A DNA stretch of 64,000 bases from a bacterium. GTDB lineage: Bacteria > Acidobacteriota > Aminicenantia > Aminicenantales > Aminicenantaceae. The stretch lies in the NCBI GenBank assembly GCA_018335295.1, contig JAGXKI010000001.1, positions 62,001-126,000 of the forward strand, written 5' to 3'. Each line of letters starts with the position of its first letter. The stretch's first letter is position 1. The notes below the pieces were generated by a model that made no database searches, was not told the DNA's origin, and saw only the letters and a list, made by a program, of their open reading frames with translations. Below are positions 15,952 to 24,856 of this stretch, piece after piece. The translations under genes and the position numbers were made by a program.

Positions 15952-17268
15952 ATGGATAATCAAGGTCAAAAACACACACCCCTGGCTGAGCGCATGCGTC
16001 CTAAGACCCTGGATCGTTTCTACGGACAGGATCATCTGATCGGGAAAAGAAAAATTCTCACAAAGCTTGTGGAATCGAATCATCTGGTTTCTCTTATTTT
16101 CTGGGGACCACCCGGTTCAGGTAAAACCACACTAGGGTACATCCTGGCTGATTATTTCAATTTCCCTTGTTTGTTTTTCTCAGCGGTTCTTTCCGGGATC
16201 AAAGAAGTTAAAGAAGTGATGGTCAAAGCGGAAGATCATAAAAAACTCTATCATCAACCTACCATAATATTTATCGACGAGATCCACCGGTTCAATAAAG
16301 CCCAGCAGGGGGCTTTCCTTCCTTATGTGGAAAAAGGAGACATCATTCTCTTTGGGTCCACCACCGAAAACCCTTCCTTTGAAGTGATCGGACCTCTTTT
16401 ATCCCGGATGAAAGTTCTGGGCTTGTACCATTTGTCCGAAGAGACTCTCATTCGGATTGTCAAAGAAGCTTTGAGGGATGAAAAAAAAGGATTAGGAAAA
16501 CTTCAACTTCAATTGGAAGACTCGGCTCTTACCCGGATCGTGGAATATTCCAGCGGAGACGCCCGCAGGGCTTTAAACACTTTAGAGATTGCCTCCAGTG
16601 TGACCAAAGGAACCAAGATTACTCGGAAAGATGTGGAGGAGGCTCTCCAGAAAAAGGTTCCTCTCTATGATAAAAAGGGGGAACAGCACTTCAACCTTAT
16701 ATCGGCTCTTCATAAAAGTCTCCGCAACAGCGATGTGGATGCTTCTCTTTATTGGTTAGCCCGGATGCTGGTAGCAGGGGAGGATCCTCTTTATATTGCT
16801 CGAAGGTTGGTCCGGTTTGCCTCTGAGGATATAGGGTTGGCTGATCCTCAGGCCCTGGCAATATCTCTTCAAGCCAAAGAGTCTTATGATTTCCTTGGTT
16901 CCCCTGAGGGGGAATTGGCTTTAGCTGAAGCGGCCATCTATTTGGCTTCCGCTCCCAAAAGCAATCGCTCTTATCAGGCTTTTTTGAAGGTAAAAGAAGA
17001 TGTCAAAAATAAGCCCGAGGAACCGGTTCCTCTTCATCTAAGGAACCCGGAGACACCTTTAATGAGGGATGTGGGATACGGGAAAGGCTACCATTATGCC
17101 CATGATTTTGCTCATTCCACAACCGATATGGAGACCTTTCCTCCAGGAATGAAAGGGAAAAAATACTACACACCAGGATCTCTAGGATTGGAGAAAGAAA
17201 TCAAGAAAAGGATGGATTGGTGGGAAGAGCAGAAGAAAAAAATTAAAAAAGAGTCAGAAAAAGAATAA
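15952..17268 (+). CDS. rarA: Replication-associated recombination protein A (RarA/MgsA), AAA+ ATPase
   Basis: The protein is 438 residues from the ATG at 15952 (MDNQGQKHTPLAERMRP). A further upstream start at 15913 is unlikely, because a TATAAT (15931-15936) lies between the two. Walker A GPPGSGKTTL is at about 50, Walker B IFIDEIHRFNKAQQ at about 104 with sensor I GSTTENPSF, and sensor II DARRALNTLE at about 203. The MgsA C-terminal tetramerisation domain ends in RDVGYGKGYHYAHD and FPPGMKGKKYYTP. RarA acts at stalled replication forks and is a distant relative of clamp loaders. Confidence 0.95.
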   Translation: MDNQGQKHTPLAERMRPKTLDRFYGQDHLIGKRKILTKLVESNHLVSLIFWGPPGSGKTTLGYILADYFNFPCLFFSAVLSGIKEVKEVMVKAEDHKKLYHQPTIIFIDEIHRFNKAQQGAFLPYVEKGDIILFGSTTENPSFEVIGPLLSRMKVLGLYHLSEETLIRIVKEALRDEKKGLGKLQLQLEDSALTRIVEYSSGDARRALNTLEIASSVTKGTKITRKDVEEALQKKVPLYDKKGEQHFNLISALHKSLRNSDVDASLYWLARMLVAGEDPLYIARRLVRFASEDIGLADPQALAISLQAKESYDFLGSPEGELALAEAAIYLASAPKSNRSYQAFLKVKEDVKNKPEEPVPLHLRNPETPLMRDVGYGKGYHYAHDFAHSTTDMETFPPGMKGKKYYTPGSLGLEKEIKKRMDWWEEQKKKIKKESEKE

Positions 17269-17284
17269 AGAGAAGTTCAAAAAA

Positions 17285-17452
17285 TCAACTTTTGCTTTCT
17301 TTCAACAGGTAATAAACTTCCCAACTGATATCATCGGCCACACATCCCACACAGGATTTTTTGGTGGTCAGAAGCTCTTCTTCATCAATTTTTTCTTTGA
17401 GTATTTTTTTGACCTTTTTCCTTATTTTATAAAGGAGGATGTAATTAATCAC
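17285..17452 (-). CDS. Small CxxC protein with GTG start, hypothetical
   Basis: This 55-residue protein starts at GTG 17452, preceded by GAGGAG with a 6-base spacer. Longer frames reach 17590 but have no ribosome-binding site and overlap the divergent lipoprotein gene. It is basic in the first half (IRKKVKKILKEKI) and has a CVGC pair near residues 34-37, which could bind a metal or be redox active. No family is recognised. It is convergent with rarA, 16 bp from its stop. Confidence 0.5.
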   Translation of the reverse strand: MINYILLYKIRKKVKKILKEKIDEEELLTTKKSCVGCVADDISWEVYYLLKESKS

Positions 17453-17544
17453 TTGGTTCTCCTCAGAGTCATCCTCAATCAAGATGATTATATAAAGTTG
17501 AGTGATTCTGAACGAAAATGATATTATACTAAAAATCGATGAGT

Positions 17545-19554
17545 ATGAAAAAGATAAGTCTTCTTTTAATCCTTCTCTCGACTTGTTCATGCTCCCTGCA
17601 TACCGCTTCTCCCAGTGTTTACCCTACCGGCATCATTTTTCCTTTGGTGAAGACTCAAGAAGTGAATTATAAAGGAAAAATATTGAGTCCTATGAGGAGG
17701 GAAAAGAATCATCTGTATTTTTCTACAGTTCCAGGATATGTTTACTGTGTGGACTCAGAAAAGGCCCAAGTCATATGGACATACCAGGTTCCTGTAAGCT
17801 TGAAGAGTCCTACCTATCTAGGAAAAGAAAATCTGTATTTTGTAGGAAGCTCCAATACGCTTTACTGTATAGACCGTCAGGGTCAGTTTGTCTGGAAAAA
17901 GAAATTTGACCAAACCATTACCAGCCCTCTCACTGTGGATTCCCGGAAGGTGTACCTGGGGACCGAAAAGGGGCAATTCTTTGCTCTGAAAGGGAAAGAT
18001 GGAAGAGTTCTCTGGAAATACCGGGCTGGGGGAGCCCTCCGCACTCAGTCTGTGGTCACCACGGACAAAGTGATTTTTGGTTGTGACAATGGAAGCCTTT
18101 ATTTTTTATCTCTCAATGGAAAGTTTTTGGGTAAAGATGAATTGAAGGAAAAAACAGCACCGACACTGAAAAAAGAGGATGAGATTCTTTATTTTGGTAC
18201 CGAAGGGGAACATATCTACAGTTACCATTTGAAAAAGCGAAGGGTGAGATGGGAAGTGGAACTGGGGAGTCCCAGTTACACTCCCCCTGTCATAAAAGGA
18301 AAAAGACTCTTTTTTCTCTGCTGGAATGGGGTCCTCTACTGTCTGAATAAAAACAGTGGATCCATATTGTGGTGGAATACAGTGCCGGCCCGCAGTCATT
18401 ACCGGTTGGAGGTGGTGGAAGATAAAATTGTGGTCACTTCTCTTTCCAGCCGCCTGCTGTCTTTTGATATAAAAACGGGCAAGGAAACGGGTTATTTCGA
18501 GTTTCCCCAAGAAATCAAATCAAACCCTCTATGGAAGGCTCCCTGGTTAATGGTAAACCTCTATCTTGACCAGAGAGAGCAGGGAAAACTCTGGTTTTTG
18601 GAAAAATTAGTGAAAGTTTCTCTCTCTGCATCAAAGGAACCCCCCGGACATTTAGGGGAGCCGGTGGTTTTTTCTGCAAAGGGTACAGGCTTTTTCCGAG
18701 CTCAATACCGTTTTCGACTCACCCGTTATGGAAAGCTTCCGTTTGGATGGAATCATTTTATCCTGTTTAAAGATAAAGAGAAACAGATTGTGCAGGATTG
18801 GTCTGAAAAAACTTCCTGGGAATGGGTCCCGGAGAAGGAAGGATATTACAAAATTCAGGTTGAAGTGAAAGATGAAAAAGAAAGAGCCGAAACAGAAATG
18901 AATTACTTTATAGAGATGGAAAAACCTGGAGTATCCCTTCAAGCCTCTCAAGAGCCGCCTGTATGGATTGGAGATGAAATTGTATTTCAGGCCAAGTCTA
19001 TAGCCCTCCAGGCCCCTCAGTATGAATTTTATCTGACTCCTTTGATAGAAATGAGATTGGGATGGATGGGTTATGTTTTTATGCCTCAGGAAGAGGAAAA
19101 TTTGGTTCAGAAAAAGTCTGAAAAGAACTCCTGGAAATGGATTCCGCAGGAAGAAGGACTTTATTCCATCCGGGTAAAGGTAGTAGGTGAAGAAGGAAAG
19201 GCTGAGGAGACCATAGGGTTGGCTGTAGAAAAGAAAGAACCTCAAGTAGAATTGAGTGCTTCTTCCAAGTCTCCTCAGGAGTTAGGAGTGAAAGTCAAGT
19301 TCACTGCCCAAGCCACTGGGTTTCAGAAACCTGTGTATGAGTTTTATCTTACCCCTTTAGTTCGGGTGACCTGGAGATGGGGTGGATTTTTGTTCCTTCC
19401 TTATAGAAAGGAAAAGCAAGTCTGGAAAAGTTCCCAAAAAAACTCCTGGCAATGGGTTCCTCCTGAAGAAGGGGCCTACCTGATTGAAGTGAAAGTCAAA
19501 GAAAAGGAGATTCAGGCTGAAGCTAGGTCCTTGTTTTTGATAAAATCGGAATAA
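17545..19554 (+). CDS. PQQ-type beta-propeller lipoprotein with three C-terminal Ig-like repeats
   Basis: The protein is about 669 residues (another ATG lies two codons upstream at 17539). The signal peptide ends in a lipobox (LSTCSC). Residues about 40-330 form a PQQ/quinoprotein-like beta-propeller of repeated blades, for example YVYCVDSEKAQVIWTYQVP and LYCIDRQGQFVWKKKF. This is similar in style to BamB, but no cofactor ligands can be assigned. Three tandem repeats of about 100 residues follow. Each begins like VSLxAS-x-xPP and ends SW-W-x-P-x-EEG-Y-I-V-V. It is probably an envelope scaffold or adhesion lipoprotein. No Shine-Dalgarno is evident, so start choice is uncertain. Confidence 0.8.
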   Translation: MKKISLLLILLSTCSCSLHTASPSVYPTGIIFPLVKTQEVNYKGKILSPMRREKNHLYFSTVPGYVYCVDSEKAQVIWTYQVPVSLKSPTYLGKENLYFVGSSNTLYCIDRQGQFVWKKKFDQTITSPLTVDSRKVYLGTEKGQFFALKGKDGRVLWKYRAGGALRTQSVVTTDKVIFGCDNGSLYFLSLNGKFLGKDELKEKTAPTLKKEDEILYFGTEGEHIYSYHLKKRRVRWEVELGSPSYTPPVIKGKRLFFLCWNGVLYCLNKNSGSILWWNTVPARSHYRLEVVEDKIVVTSLSSRLLSFDIKTGKETGYFEFPQEIKSNPLWKAPWLMVNLYLDQREQGKLWFLEKLVKVSLSASKEPPGHLGEPVVFSAKGTGFFRAQYRFRLTRYGKLPFGWNHFILFKDKEKQIVQDWSEKTSWEWVPEKEGYYKIQVEVKDEKERAETEMNYFIEMEKPGVSLQASQEPPVWIGDEIVFQAKSIALQAPQYEFYLTPLIEMRLGWMGYVFMPQEEENLVQKKSEKNSWKWIPQEEGLYSIRVKVVGEEGKAEETIGLAVEKKEPQVELSASSKSPQELGVKVKFTAQATGFQKPVYEFYLTPLVRVTWRWGGFLFLPYRKEKQVWKSSQKNSWQWVPPEEGAYLIEVKVKEKEIQAEARSLFLIKSE

Positions 19555-19581
19555 ATAAAAAAAGAGAAAGGAGAAAAAAGC

Positions 19582-20127
19582 ATGAAAAGAGAAGAAGCGT
19601 TTCAACTGGTCCAAAAGCATCTTAAGAACAAAAATCTGATCAAACATTCTTTAGCCGTGGAGGCCTGCATGAGGGCTGTGGCGGAAAGATTGAACAAAGA
19701 TGTCCAAAAGTGGGGATTGACGGGTCTTTTGCATGACCTGGATTATGAGATGACCGAAAAGAGTCCCGAACGTCATACCGATGAGACCGTGAATATTCTC
19801 AAGGATGAGGATGTGGACCCCGAAATCCTCCGGACCATTCAGGCTCATGCAGGGAAGGTTTCCTGCGAGAGTGAGATGGAATGGGCTATTTATTCCATTG
19901 ACCCATTGACAGGGTTGATTGTGGCGGCTACCTTAATGCATCCTAGCAAAAAATTGAAGGAAGTGGACCTGGATTTTATCAAAAGAAGATACAAAGAAAA
20001 AAGTTTTGCCCGGGGAGCCAAGAGAGAAGATATCGAACAGATAAAAAATATCGGGATGGACTTGGATGAGTTCATTTCTATCTGTCTGAAGGCCATGCAG
20101 GGGATCCACAAGGAATTGGGTTTGTGA
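19582..20127 (+). CDS. HD superfamily hydrolase (COG2316-like)
   Basis: This 181-residue cytoplasmic protein has a single HD domain. The His of LIKHSLAVEACM (about 22), the HD pair in LLHDLDYEMT (about 52) and a later His in TIQAHAG (about 91) supply the metal ligands. SIDPLTGLIVAATLMHP follows and provides the distal Asp. This is the short HDIG-type predicted phosphohydrolase; substrates of the subgroup are unknown. AAAGGAG precedes the ATG. It is 27 bp downstream of the propeller lipoprotein gene and may be co-transcribed. The following 275 bp before the aldehyde dehydrogenase gene show only AT-rich promoter-like sequence with a TATAAT at 20292-20297. Confidence 0.85.
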   Translation: MKREEAFQLVQKHLKNKNLIKHSLAVEACMRAVAERLNKDVQKWGLTGLLHDLDYEMTEKSPERHTDETVNILKDEDVDPEILRTIQAHAGKVSCESEMEWAIYSIDPLTGLIVAATLMHPSKKLKEVDLDFIKRRYKEKSFARGAKREDIEQIKNIGMDLDEFISICLKAMQGIHKELGL

Positions 20128-20402
20128 GCAGAGAAGAAGAATTTTTTCTTCCATCCGCTGAAAATCCCGGAGTAGGTGGGTCTAAGGATGGGATTTTTAA
20201 AGAAGGAAAGCTTTTTATGGATTCTTTTATTTGAACGGGAAAGGGATGAGATCGTGTGTATAAATTTAATGCACTCCACTTTGATTTAAGTTATAATGAA
20301 ACGACTTAGGATAAAGTGGTGTCAATTTGAATGGAGATTTGATAATCTTAAAAAAGAATATTTCAAACTAAAAACTCAATATTATAAAAGGAGGTCATTA
20401 CC

Positions 20403-22031
20403 ATGAACAGCATTGTAAAGGTTCCACTTCCGAAAAATGAACCTTTGAATAGTTACGCTCCAGGAACTCCCCAGCGTGAATCTTTGAAAGAAAAGATGAA
20501 AGAGATGCTGGATCAAGAAATTGAAATACCCTTGCTCATCGGGGGAAAGGAGGTCAAGACAGGAGACCTTGCAGACTGCCGTTGTCCTCATGACCACAAG
20601 CACCTTTTAGGCAAGTACCACAAAGCAGGACCCAAAGAGATAGAGATGGCAGTGAAAGCAGCCAAAGAGGCATGGAAAGAATGGTCAGAGATGGATTGGT
20701 TAGACCGAGCTTCTATATTCCAGCGGGCTGCTGAGTTTTTATCCAAAAGATATCGGGATACCATCAATGCGGCTACAATGCTGGGACAGTCCAAAACAGC
20801 TCATCAAGCAGAGATTGATTCAGCGTGTGAATTGATTGATTTTGTCCGTTTCAACCTCCACTACATGAGTCACATTTTTTCCCAGCAGCCTTCTTCGCCC
20901 ACGGGAATCTGGAATTATGTGGATTACCGCCCTCTGGAAGGGTTTATATTTGCGGTCAGTCCTTTTAATTTCACTTCCATAGCCGGAAATTTACCCAGCG
21001 CCCCCGCCATGATGGGAAATACTGTTTTGTGGAAGCCCGCATCTTCGGCTGTTTTTTCAGCTTACTATATCGCTCAAGTGTTCAAAGAAGCAGGACTTCC
21101 GGATGGAGTGATTAATTTTGTTCCGGGTTCGGGTCGATATGTGGGAGATCCCATTTTGGAAAAACCGGATTTGGCTGGAGTTCATTTTACGGGAAGTACT
21201 TCGGTATTTCAGTCTATGTGGAAAACCATCGGAGACAATATCAAAAATTACTGGACTTATCCGCGAATTGTTGGAGAGACAGGAGGGAAAAATTATGTGT
21301 TTGTTCATCCCTCAGCGGATTTGGACGAGGTGGTTACCGCGGTCATCCGGGGAGCTTATGAATATCAAGGTCAGAAGTGCTCGGCAGTGAGCCGGCTTTA
21401 TGTTCCCTCCAACCGTTGGGAAACCTTCAAGCAGAAGTTATTGGATGAAATAAAAACAGTCAAAATGGGAGATCCCATGGATTTCACCAATTTTGTGAAC
21501 GCTGTGATCGATAAAGGGGCTTTTGATTCCATTACAGAGTTTATTGATTACGCCAAGGAATCCAATGAATCGGAAATCATCCACGGAGGAAATTATGATG
21601 ATTCCAAAGGCTATTTTATTGAGCCTACTGTGGTGAAGGTGACCAATCCCAGACACAAATTGATGGAAGAAGAAATTTTTGGCCCTGTACTCACAATCTA
21701 TGTCTATCCTGAAGATGAATTCAAAGAAACCTTAGAATTGTGCAACAAGACCTCTCCTTATGGGTTAACCGGGGCTATTTATGCCACCGACAGAAAAGCC
21801 ATTGCGGAAGCGGGAAAAGCTCTCCGGCATTCAGCAGGAAATTTTTACATCAACGATAAACCTACGGGAGCTGTAGTCAATCAGCAGCCTTTTGGAGGAG
21901 CCAGGGCTTCAGGGACCAATGATAAAGCAGGATCGTTCTTGAATCTGGTTCGATGGATCAGTACTCGAGCCATTAAGGAAAACTTAAATCCTCCTAAAAA
22001 CTATAGATACCCTTTCATGGAGGAAAAATAG
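20403..22031 (+). CDS. L-glutamate gamma-semialdehyde (1-pyrroline-5-carboxylate) dehydrogenase
   Basis: This 542-residue aldehyde dehydrogenase is of the P5C-dehydrogenase type. The long N-terminal extension (YAPGTPQRESLKEKMKEM) resembles mammalian ALDH4A1 rather than bacterial RocA. NAD-site and catalytic motifs are present: FNFTSIAGNLPSAPAMMGN (about 190), GVHFTGSTSVF (about 260), GETGGKN (general-base Glu, about 297), and YQGQKCSAVSRLYVPS (nucleophile Cys, about 329). It oxidises glutamate semialdehyde to glutamate in proline or ornithine catabolism. No proline dehydrogenase is nearby. AAAGGAGGT lies 8 bases before the ATG. A second dehydrogenase gene follows after 31 bp. Confidence 0.9.
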   Translation: MNSIVKVPLPKNEPLNSYAPGTPQRESLKEKMKEMLDQEIEIPLLIGGKEVKTGDLADCRCPHDHKHLLGKYHKAGPKEIEMAVKAAKEAWKEWSEMDWLDRASIFQRAAEFLSKRYRDTINAATMLGQSKTAHQAEIDSACELIDFVRFNLHYMSHIFSQQPSSPTGIWNYVDYRPLEGFIFAVSPFNFTSIAGNLPSAPAMMGNTVLWKPASSAVFSAYYIAQVFKEAGLPDGVINFVPGSGRYVGDPILEKPDLAGVHFTGSTSVFQSMWKTIGDNIKNYWTYPRIVGETGGKNYVFVHPSADLDEVVTAVIRGAYEYQGQKCSAVSRLYVPSNRWETFKQKLLDEIKTVKMGDPMDFTNFVNAVIDKGAFDSITEFIDYAKESNESEIIHGGNYDDSKGYFIEPTVVKVTNPRHKLMEEEIFGPVLTIYVYPEDEFKETLELCNKTSPYGLTGAIYATDRKAIAEAGKALRHSAGNFYINDKPTGAVVNQQPFGGARASGTNDKAGSFLNLVRWISTRAIKENLNPPKNYRYPFMEEK

Positions 22032-22062
22032 GTCACATGTCCATAAAAAGGGGGACAAAAGA

Positions 22063-23583
22063 ATGAAGGAACTATTGGAAAAGCTTGGTATCAAGGAAGT
22101 TAACCCAGGGGTTTGTGCAGGCCCTGATGATTGGTTGGAAGATTCCCAAGGAAAAGAGCTCATTTCTACCAACCCCACCACTGGAGAGCCTTTGGCTAAA
22201 GTGATCCAGGCCACTGAGAACACTTATGAAGAAGTGGTGAGTCAGGCCGAAAGCTCTTTTTATGAATGGCGCATGACTCCGGCTCCAAAAAGGGGACTGG
22301 CTGTGAGAGATTTGGGACAGGCTCTTCGGGATTTGAAAGAACCATTGAGTGAACTGGTGAGCTTGGAGATGGGAAAGATAAAACCGGAAGGATTGGGTGA
22401 AGTTCAGGAGATGATCGATATCTGTGATTTTGCAGTAGGTCTGTCCCGCCAGCTTTACGGATTGACTATACAATCCGAACGGTCCCGCCATCGAATGTAT
22501 GAACAGTGGCATCCTTTGGGTCCGATTGGAGTGGTCACGGCTTTTAATTTTCCAGTAGCTGTGTGGTCATGGAATACCGCGGTAGCGGTAGTATGTGGAG
22601 ACCCGGTGGTATGGAAACCTTCTTCAGAGGTGCCTTTAACAGCGATTGCCGTGCAGAATATCGCCAACAAAGTTATGGCCGATCATGGTCTCAAAGGAAT
22701 TTTCAATCTGGCCATCGGCCGCGGCTCTGTAGTAGGAGAGCAGATGATCAATGACCGTCGGATTTCTCTGATATCATTCACAGGATCCACCAAGATGGGT
22801 CGGAGAGTCTCTGAAGCTGTGGCCAAGAGGTTTGGCCGGACCATACTGGAGCTGGGTGGGAACAATGCCATTATTGTGGACAAGGACGCAGATCTGGATT
22901 TAGCTGTTCGCGCTGTTTTATTTGCAGCTGTAGGAACCGCCGGGCAGAGGTGCACTACCACCCGCCGGCTCATCATGCATAAATCCGTAGCCTCCGAATT
23001 GACTGAAAGGATTGTCAATGCTTACAAACAGGTCCGGATTGGGGATCCTTTAAAAGATGGAATTCTAATGGGGCCTTTGGTTAACCAAGCCGCTGTGGAA
23101 GATATGATGGGGGCTTTGGAGAAAGCTAAAGAACAGGGTGGAGAAGTCATCTATGGGGGAAACCGGCTCCCTGATTTAGGAGAAAGATTTGTTGAACCTA
23201 CCATAGTCAAGATGCCTTCCCAGACAGAAATTGTCCATCAGGAAACATTTGCTCCCATTCTTTATTTGTTGGAGTGTGAAAATCTGGATGAAGCTCTGAC
23301 GCTTCACAACGAGGTTCCCCAAGGATTGTCCAGCGCTATTTTCACCACAAGTCTTCTTTCTGCAGAAAAATTCCTTTCTCACGAAGGTTCAGACTGTGGG
23401 CTGGCTAATGTCAATATAGGAACCTCTGGAGCAGAGATCGGGGGCGCCTTCGGTGGAGAAAAGGAGACCGGAGGAGGAAGAGAATCCGGTTCCGATGCTT
23501 GGAAAGCTTATATGCGGAGGCAAACCACCACCATCAACTGGTCCAAAGAGCTTCCTCTGGCTCAAGGAATCAAGTTTGAATGA
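22063..23583 (+). CDS. ALDH7-type aldehyde dehydrogenase (alpha-aminoadipic semialdehyde dehydrogenase-like)
   Basis: This 506-residue protein has the ALDH7A1 signature near the C-terminus: SGAEIGGAFGGEKETGGGRE and SDAWKAYMRRQT, where the loop recognises the carboxylate of aminoadipate semialdehyde. The catalytic set is complete, with LELGGNNAII (Glu, about 266) and GTAGQRCTTTRRL (Cys, about 300). Family members oxidise aminoadipic semialdehyde or piperideine-6-carboxylate in lysine degradation, or betaine aldehyde. Lying directly after a P5C dehydrogenase suggests an amino-acid degradation operon handling C5 and C6 semialdehydes. GGGGGACA precedes the ATG. It is coupled (ATGA) to a small DUF1858 gene. 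Confidence 0.9.
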   Translation: MKELLEKLGIKEVNPGVCAGPDDWLEDSQGKELISTNPTTGEPLAKVIQATENTYEEVVSQAESSFYEWRMTPAPKRGLAVRDLGQALRDLKEPLSELVSLEMGKIKPEGLGEVQEMIDICDFAVGLSRQLYGLTIQSERSRHRMYEQWHPLGPIGVVTAFNFPVAVWSWNTAVAVVCGDPVVWKPSSEVPLTAIAVQNIANKVMADHGLKGIFNLAIGRGSVVGEQMINDRRISLISFTGSTKMGRRVSEAVAKRFGRTILELGGNNAIIVDKDADLDLAVRAVLFAAVGTAGQRCTTTRRLIMHKSVASELTERIVNAYKQVRIGDPLKDGILMGPLVNQAAVEDMMGALEKAKEQGGEVIYGGNRLPDLGERFVEPTIVKMPSQTEIVHQETFAPILYLLECENLDEALTLHNEVPQGLSSAIFTTSLLSAEKFLSHEGSDCGLANVNIGTSGAEIGGAFGGEKETGGGRESGSDAWKAYMRRQTTTINWSKELPLAQGIKFE

Positions 23584-23801
23584 TGGGGGAATCCAGAGTT
23601 ACTCTGAAAACAGACATTGAAGAGCTTGTTAAAGAATTTCCGGAGTCGGTAAAATTTTTGACCAGTAGGGAAGTACGCTGCATAAAGTGCGGCGAACCTT
23701 TCTGGGGTTCCATTGGGGATTTGTTGGAAGAAGAAGAAATTGATGATCCTCAGGGACTTGTGGAAGAACTGAACCAGTATATTAAGGAAAAAAACTCTTG
23801 A
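23580..23801 (+). CDS. DUF1858-like small cysteine protein
   Basis: This 73-residue protein starts in an ATGA overlap with the aldehyde dehydrogenase gene. The layout DIEELVKEFPESVKFL, then VRCIKCGEPFWGSIGDLL and LVEELNQYI, matches DUF1858. That family has a CxxC pair and is often fused or adjacent to redox or Fe-S enzymes, where it is thought to bind a metal or cofactor. Strict coupling suggests a 1:1 role with the dehydrogenases, perhaps in redox sensing or delivery; this is inference. The next 280 bp show no gene, only a GGAGCTCC palindrome. Confidence 0.75.
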   Translation: MMGESRVTLKTDIEELVKEFPESVKFLTSREVRCIKCGEPFWGSIGDLLEEEEIDDPQGLVEELNQYIKEKNS

Positions 23802-24086
23802 GTTCTGTGGAGAACGGTTTGACCTTATCTTAAAAAATTCCGGAAGTCGGAGAAAAAAGTGATGAATTCTATTTTCTTGGGATGATCTTCACAGTCCACT
23901 GCGTTCAAGAATATTCCTTGGGTCAATTACAGAGTTTCAAAACAAAGGAGGAGCTCCCTTTGTTCCTTCAGAGGGCATAATCTTTTCTCGAAGGGAAGAT
24001 TGGGAGGGACTCTGAGAAGGGAGAGTCGTTATTGACTTGGATTCTGATATTCGTTATGTTTAAAAATCCCCAGGAGTTGTTTGAGG

Positions 24087-24758
24087 ATGACGGATAAAGA
24101 GAAAATTAGATTCAACCATATTTCTATTGAGGGTGTTCTCAAGTCCGGAAAAACCAAGCTGGCCAATAATCTGGCCCGAAAAATAGGCGGCAGAATTGTG
24201 TTTGATCGAACTGAAAATCCTTATTTAAAGGATTTTTATGACGAAAGGGAAGGAGCGGCTCTTTTGGCCCAGCTTGTTTTTTTAGTAAACAGATATCATC
24301 AGCAGTCAGCTTTGGTTCAGAGGAATCTGTTTGAAGAACGAATGATCTGTGATTATCTCTTCGAGAAAGATAAGATTTATGCTTACCAGACTCTCACTGA
24401 TGATGAACTCATCGTTTATGAAAAATTATTCGGAATTCTCTCTGAAAGAGTCCCTAAACCGGACATGGCTGTATACCTGCAGATCTCCCTGCCTACTCTT
24501 TTGAAAAGGATTGCTAGGGAAGGAACAGATTTGGAAAAGAAGATTGCCGAAAGTTATTTGAAAGATCTCATCGAAGCCTTTGATTACTATTTTTTCAACT
24601 ACCAATCTTCGCCTCTTCTGGTGGTGAAAGCAGATCATTTGGATTTCGATAAGGAAGAAGACCTTGATGACCTTATCGATAAGATCAAACAGATGAAAAA
24701 AAGCCCTCTGTATTATGTTCCTTTAGGCAGTTCTAAAGGGTTCCCGAAAAAGGATTGA
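24087..24758 (+). CDS. Deoxynucleoside kinase-like protein
   Basis: The protein is 223 residues from ATG 24087; a TTG at 24081 is the alternative, with AGGAG at 24072. It has the deoxyadenosine/deoxyguanosine kinase fold. The P-loop is GVLKSGKTKLANNLA (about 15-29). RTENPYLKDFYDE marks the substrate-binding segment. FEERMICDYLFEKDKIYA corresponds to the region of the usual D/E-R-S motif, here EERM. KPDMAVYLQISLPTLLKRI is the sugar-sensing strand. The Ser-to-Met-type change in the ERS position and Lys in the P-loop suggest altered specificity. It lies 98 bp before panB. Confidence 0.82.
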   Translation: MTDKEKIRFNHISIEGVLKSGKTKLANNLARKIGGRIVFDRTENPYLKDFYDEREGAALLAQLVFLVNRYHQQSALVQRNLFEERMICDYLFEKDKIYAYQTLTDDELIVYEKLFGILSERVPKPDMAVYLQISLPTLLKRIAREGTDLEKKIAESYLKDLIEAFDYYFFNYQSSPLLVVKADHLDFDKEEDLDDLIDKIKQMKKSPLYYVPLGSSKGFPKKD

Positions 24759-24856
24759 TAAAACTCAGACTCGGGGATTCAAAAGTTATTTCCCGAGGAT
24801 ATCTGACTTTACCTCAATCTCGATGAATAAGGCGGGATGGGGAGAAAGGAATGAGC

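Noticed and set aside
18600..19550. Periodic sequence possibly a CRISPR or satellite array
   Set aside because: The periodicity is at the protein level (three domain repeats in the propeller lipoprotein); DNA units are not near-identical and there are no spacers. No CRISPR array was seen in the window.
23802..24080. Gap before the deoxynucleoside kinase gene, checked for a riboswitch or small gene
   Set aside because: Only a GGAGCTCC palindrome and no recognisable aptamer core or frame with a ribosome-binding site.
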